This document shows, one piece after another, positions 55,500 through 58,464 of a stretch of 58,464 nucleotides of DNA. A program made the position numbers and the translations under genes. Every line of letters starts with the position of its first letter. Position 1 is the first letter of the stretch. The stretch is from Pelethousia sp002409725 (GTDB lineage: Bacteria > Bacillota > Clostridia > Christensenellales > CAG-138), in the NCBI GenBank assembly GCA_937915455.1, contig CALDNN010000102.1:1-58464 (forward strand). The letters run 5' to 3'. The notes under the pieces are model-generated. The model made no database searches and was not told where the DNA came from. It was given only the letters and a program-made list of their open reading frames with translations.

Positions 55500-57713
55500 T
55501 CAGGCCCACACGCCTATTCCGGTATCCGGCGTACGAAGACCGATTTGCCTGTTATAAAGGGAAACATCGCGCAATACGGCAAGTTTATCATCCAGTACAT
55601 CCAAAACACCCGCCCCAAGCAGGGCAGCGTAAGCATTTTCATATACGTTAACGCTAAACCGCCCGGCATCTCGGAGCAGCTTTTGGCTGCGGAGTCCTTG
55701 CCTGAGATGGGTCGCAATCTCTATCGCAGCCGGCTCGTCATACAACACAACCAGAATTTGGCGCGTGCTCTGCTCAATCAGGCGGAAATTCTCCGCGATA
55801 GAAGCAAACGGGAAAGAAGGGGGACGGGATTTCACGCCATCTTCCAACCGGCCTACGATGTTTTCCTTATCCAAAGAAGAGCCCTTGTAACGATAAAGCT
55901 GTTCAAAGTAAGCACGGATGATGGAGGGGGATCCGACATCCTCGCATTCCTGCATCAGCTTATCCGCCACCTGAAAAGGCAACGCCAGGCTTGCGGGGAT
56001 GCGAGGGCTCTGATCCTGGACAAAACAGAACAGATGTACCGGGCTTTCTTCGATTGACCGCGTGCCTTCCCGGTTGCAGCGGCCCGCCGCCTGGATCATG
56101 GAATCCAGCCCGGCGCGCTCGCGGTAAACAGAAGGGAAGTCCAAATCCACCCCTGCCTCTATAAGACTGGTGGAAATGACTTTGCAGGGAATATTATCCT
56201 TAAGCCGTTGGCGGATGATCTCCAGCGTTCGCTTGCGGTGGAGCGGGTACATCAGCGTAGATAAGTGATAGCAGCCCTCTCCTTGCAGCAGTTCAAACAC
56301 CGCCTGCGCCTGCATGCGCGTATTCACGATGCAAAGCGTTTGATGCTCTCGGTTTAGCCGCCCCGCCAATGCTTCCGTGGAGAAGGCTTCCTTCTCTACA
56401 ACAAAGCGGGTTCGCCGAAAAACGGTATGGAGTTCCTCAAAATCCGGACAGATTTGAACCGGGCGCATTTCCTTTGGAAAATATGGATCCAGCGCGGGCT
56501 GCGTGGCGCTGCATAGCACCGCCGTGCAACGGTAGTTTTTCACAAGCTCCGCAATGGCGCGCACACAGGGAAGTAGGTAGGGCATGGGCAGCATTTGTGC
56601 CTCATCAAATATAACGACGCTGTTTGCGATGTTGTGAAGCTTTCTGCATTTTGATGGCCGGTTGGAAAAAAGCGACTCAAAGAACTGTACGGAGGTTGTA
56701 ACGACGATCGGGATATCCCAATTTTCGCTGGCGTGGCGTTTATAGAGGCGGTCTAAATTCCGGGTCTCTTCCGCGTCTTCATAGCCCGCGTTGCTGTGGT
56801 GCTCCAGTACTGCCTCATCCCCGAATATTTCCCGAAACACGCCCGCGGTCTGTTCGATGATATTTGTATAGGGGATCACATAGATGATCCGCCGCAGGCC
56901 CGGTTCCTCTGCATGGTGTAAAGCGTGGTACAAAGCAAAAGCCATGGAGGAAAGCGTTTTACCCCCTCCTGTAGGCACAGTGAGCGAATATAACCCCCGG
57001 GGAAGCTGCGCCGCCTCCCTGCAACGGGCGAGGATTTGCGCCCGTTTGCGGTTAAGTTCGTTTTTCGGCACTCCAAACGAGTCGAAATGCCGCTCCAGCA
57101 ATGTAAGCAGAGGCGTAAGCGGAAGCTCGTTCCGCCTAATCGGAGCGTTGTTCATAAACGCTTCCGTATCCAGATAATCCGCATCTACCAGGCAGGAAAA
57201 CAGCATCCGTGTCAGAAAGGAAAGCGAAAATCCGTGCCCTTCCAACGTAACGATGGGCGGAGGGGGCAGAACTGTGGAGGGAGGGAGACCAGCTTCATTA
57301 AGATAGCCGGAAATATCCCAGCCGTATTTGTTTTTCCTTTGCAGCTTTGCGCGCAATGTGGGCGCATCGGGCGTATCCGCGCTGTCGCCTCCATCCGGCA
57401 TACCGGCGTGGTGGCCTGCGGCACAATATGCAAGAAGATGGGTATTTGCCTGATAGAGCGCGATAGCCGCCGCCGCCGCATGCTCCGTTTTCGGGCCGCC
57501 GTTTAGAAGATACCGCTGAAACGCCGGTGCAGATTTCCCAATATCATGCACCAAACCCGCATGCTTTGCCCACGCTTCGCATCTGAATTGCCATGCAAAG
57601 CAGCCCGCAAGGTTACCCACGTCCTGTAAATGCTCGGAAAGCGGCTGGGTACGGCCATCCTCGCTTGTGTGGGCACTATAGCAAAAAGAAGCAGGGGGCG
57701 AACTAGAATGCAT
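55500..57713 (-). CDS. cas3: Cas3, HD nuclease-helicase of type I-C
   Basis: A 737-residue Cas3. HD nuclease: LSEHLQDVGNLAG, HAGLVHDIGKSAPAFQ, TEHAAAAAIA, and AGHHAGMPDGG. Helicase: Walker A VPTGGGKTLSS, YVIPYTNIIEQTA, VVTTSVQFFESLF, DEAQ box VIFDEAQMLPMP, CSATQPAL, and motif VI QAAGRCNREG. All catalytic motifs are kept, so the interference nuclease looks functional. First gene of the cas operon, with AGGAGG before ATG 57713 and a good promoter 43 nt further up. Confidence 0.94.
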   Translation of the reverse strand: MHSSSPPASFCYSAHTSEDGRTQPLSEHLQDVGNLAGCFAWQFRCEAWAKHAGLVHDIGKSAPAFQRYLLNGGPKTEHAAAAAIALYQANTHLLAYCAAGHHAGMPDGGDSADTPDAPTLRAKLQRKNKYGWDISGYLNEAGLPPSTVLPPPPIVTLEGHGFSLSFLTRMLFSCLVDADYLDTEAFMNNAPIRRNELPLTPLLTLLERHFDSFGVPKNELNRKRAQILARCREAAQLPRGLYSLTVPTGGGKTLSSMAFALYHALHHAEEPGLRRIIYVIPYTNIIEQTAGVFREIFGDEAVLEHHSNAGYEDAEETRNLDRLYKRHASENWDIPIVVTTSVQFFESLFSNRPSKCRKLHNIANSVVIFDEAQMLPMPYLLPCVRAIAELVKNYRCTAVLCSATQPALDPYFPKEMRPVQICPDFEELHTVFRRTRFVVEKEAFSTEALAGRLNREHQTLCIVNTRMQAQAVFELLQGEGCYHLSTLMYPLHRKRTLEIIRQRLKDNIPCKVISTSLIEAGVDLDFPSVYRERAGLDSMIQAAGRCNREGTRSIEESPVHLFCFVQDQSPRIPASLALPFQVADKLMQECEDVGSPSIIRAYFEQLYRYKGSSLDKENIVGRLEDGVKSRPPSFPFASIAENFRLIEQSTRQILVVLYDEPAAIEIATHLRQGLRSQKLLRDAGRFSVNVYENAYAALLGAGVLDVLDDKLAVLRDVSLYNRQIGLRTPDTGIGVWA

Positions 57714-57755
57714 AGTCTATCCTCCTACAGGCGGTAGTTTAATATACATATTCGG

Positions 57756-57785
57756 ATTATAAGAACTTTTCAATTTAGATGTCCA
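57756..57785 (-). promoter_or_regulatory. Promoter of the cas operon
   Basis: TGGACA (57780-57785), 18 nt, TATAAT (57756-57761) on the minus strand. Because no leader is left at the array, this is the only visible promoter that could also transcribe the single spacer. Confidence 0.7.
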
Positions 57786-57917
57786 GGGTCTTGTTTTGCT
57801 TATATGATGAATGGCTGACTTTCGGAATAATCCCCTATTGGCATGTGGCTGTATGTTGGCAGAATCATATACGGATAATGGTTTCTTTATAAATAATCTG
57901 TAGTAATACTATTCAAA
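57786..57917. other. AT-rich intergenic region, nothing recognised
   Basis: Base composition is clearly lower in GC than the rest of the window. No gene, tRNA or repeat seen between the cas promoter and the terminator at 57918. Confidence 0.4.
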
Positions 57918-57957
57918 ACAAAAAAGACCTAATTTCCCCTTGGCGGAAATTAGATCT
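57918..57957 (-). terminator. Terminator of the small membrane protein gene
   Basis: Minus-strand 13-bp stem (57945-57957 with 57925-57937, one G-T pair), 7-nt loop, then a run of T. Confidence 0.8.
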
Positions 57958-57960
57958 TAT

Positions 57961-57985
57961 GTGTCATTAGTACAAAATAGATGCA
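57961..57985 (+). repeat. 25-bp direct repeat, left copy
   Basis: GTGTCATTAGTACAAAATAG plus ATGCA; matches 58411-58435 at 24 of 25 positions. Confidence 0.85.
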
Positions 57986-58057
57986 CTAACAATTTGCTCT
58001 GTTATTACAAGAAATGTTTTATTAACTTCACATTATGCTCATAATAGACCGTGCGAC

Positions 58058-58291
58058 TTACTTTTTTGTTTTTATATGTAATACGATAGATAATATCAAG
58101 CATATTACAGTTGGAGGCAAAAACAATACGCTGTGAATAACAGCATCAAACTCAGCACCCATAGAAGCATATGGGTTGTACTCTTGAATATTGTAAATAT
58201 AAAATAGGCCTCCCAAATAACACATTAATAATACGCTTGCAATTCCGAGTAAAATTCTTGACCCAATATGTTTCTTCATTATAAATCTCAT
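58058..58291 (-). CDS. Small two-helix membrane protein
   Basis: A 77-residue protein with two hydrophobic helices (about 11-32 and 51-71: ILLGIASVLLMCYLGGLFYI and SVLFLPPTVICLILSIVL) joined by a short polar loop and ending in KTKK. I do not recognise the family. The ATG at 58291 has AGGAG 8 nt upstream, giving MRFIMKKH; a second ATG lies four codons in. Its low-GC codons differ from the surrounding genes, and it is flanked by 25-bp direct repeats, both of which hint at transfer. Confidence 0.7.
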   Translation of the reverse strand: MRFIMKKHIGSRILLGIASVLLMCYLGGLFYIYNIQEYNPYASMGAEFDAVIHSVLFLPPTVICLILSIVLHIKTKK

Positions 58292-58380
58292 TTGGTAATC
58301 TCCTAAACAAAATATAAATAATACTAAGTTGGATTATACCTTTTAAGTATAACATAAACAATCAAGATAAAACAGATACA

Positions 58381-58439
58381 ATTCTGCATCCATTTTATCC
58401 TGATAACTTTGTGTAATTAGTACAAAATAGATGCAGAAT
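58381..58439. repeat. 16-bp inverted repeat containing the right direct repeat
   Basis: ATTCTGCATCCATTTT (58381-58396) is mirrored by AAAATAGATGCAGAAT (58424-58439) with one mismatch. The inner part of the right arm is also the end of the 25-bp direct repeat (58411-58435). Confidence 0.75.
58411..58435 (+). repeat. 25-bp direct repeat, right copy
   Basis: GTGTAATTAGTACAAAATAG plus ATGCA; partner of 57961-57985. The two copies are 450 bp apart and enclose the small membrane protein gene and its terminator-proximal region. Confidence 0.85.
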
Positions 58440-58464
58440 CTTCTTTGAAAGATTCAGGGGTTAA

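Overview
The window looks like a chromosomal piece of a GC-rich member of the Bacillota (Clostridia, perhaps near Christensenellales). The evidence is consensus sigma-A type promoters, purine-rich ribosome binding sites, many Gram-positive style lipoproteins, a clostridial-type Rnf gene order, BMP-type nucleoside transport, tRNA genes that encode CCA, and a type I-C CRISPR locus. The exact taxon is an inference. There are no rRNA genes, no transposase and no phage genes.

Layout: (1) 0-5.4 kb: start of a lipoprotein gene; an aspartate/glutamate racemase divergent from a dicarboxylate/amino acid:cation symporter; a small tRNA cluster; a c-di-GMP HD-GYP phosphodiesterase with a possible GGDEF remnant downstream. 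(2) 5.7-11 kb: two overlapping half-size TSUP permeases, then an Rnf operon in the order C-D-E-A-B with no rnfG. (3) 11.1-11.6 kb: five tRNAs; their 3' flank is repeated behind the first tRNA cluster. (4) 11.7-22.2 kb: a divergent sugar/nucleoside locus. Ribokinase, a SIS isomerase and RbsD/FucU lie on one side. A LacI regulator, a ThuA/PF07090-like protein, a BMP transporter and an amidohydrolase lie on the other. Between them sits a consensus promoter followed by a perfect palindrome. (5) 22.2-25.9 kb: a polar amino-acid ABC transporter with an M20 amidohydrolase. (6) 26.6-27.1 kb: a small membrane protein with a sigma-70 region-2-like N-terminus.

(7) 27.3-41.1 kb is the most interesting intact block. 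It encodes a nucleotide-sugar dehydrogenase, a protein with one apparently catalytic and two degenerate NodB domains, a GT2 polysaccharide synthase with an N-terminal PilZ-like domain, a second degenerate deacetylase-like protein, a GH18-like lipoprotein, a DUF4180 protein, a solute-binding lipoprotein and a dCache-GGDEF-EAL protein. I read it as a self-contained, c-di-GMP-controlled secreted polysaccharide system containing an N-acetylated uronic acid, trimmed outside the membrane and tuned by an extracellular ligand. (8) 41.1-47.2 kb: a LacI-controlled sugar importer without its own ATPase, plus 4-alpha-glucanotransferase. (9) 47.2-51.4 kb: two secreted or lipoproteins of unknown role, and an SPFH protein with a ribbon-helix-helix partner behind a promoter/dyad.

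(10) 51.3-57.8 kb: a decayed type I-C CRISPR-Cas locus. cas3, cas5c, cas8c and cas7c look intact. cas4 is a pseudogene with an in-frame stop, a lost iron-sulfur cysteine and a truncated end, and it is joined almost directly to a two-repeat, one-spacer array. cas1, cas2 and the leader are gone, so a deletion probably fused cas4 to the last repeats and froze the immune memory at one spacer that could be transcribed only from the cas promoter. (11) 57.8-58.5 kb: an AT-rich segment with a small membrane protein flanked by 25-bp direct repeats.
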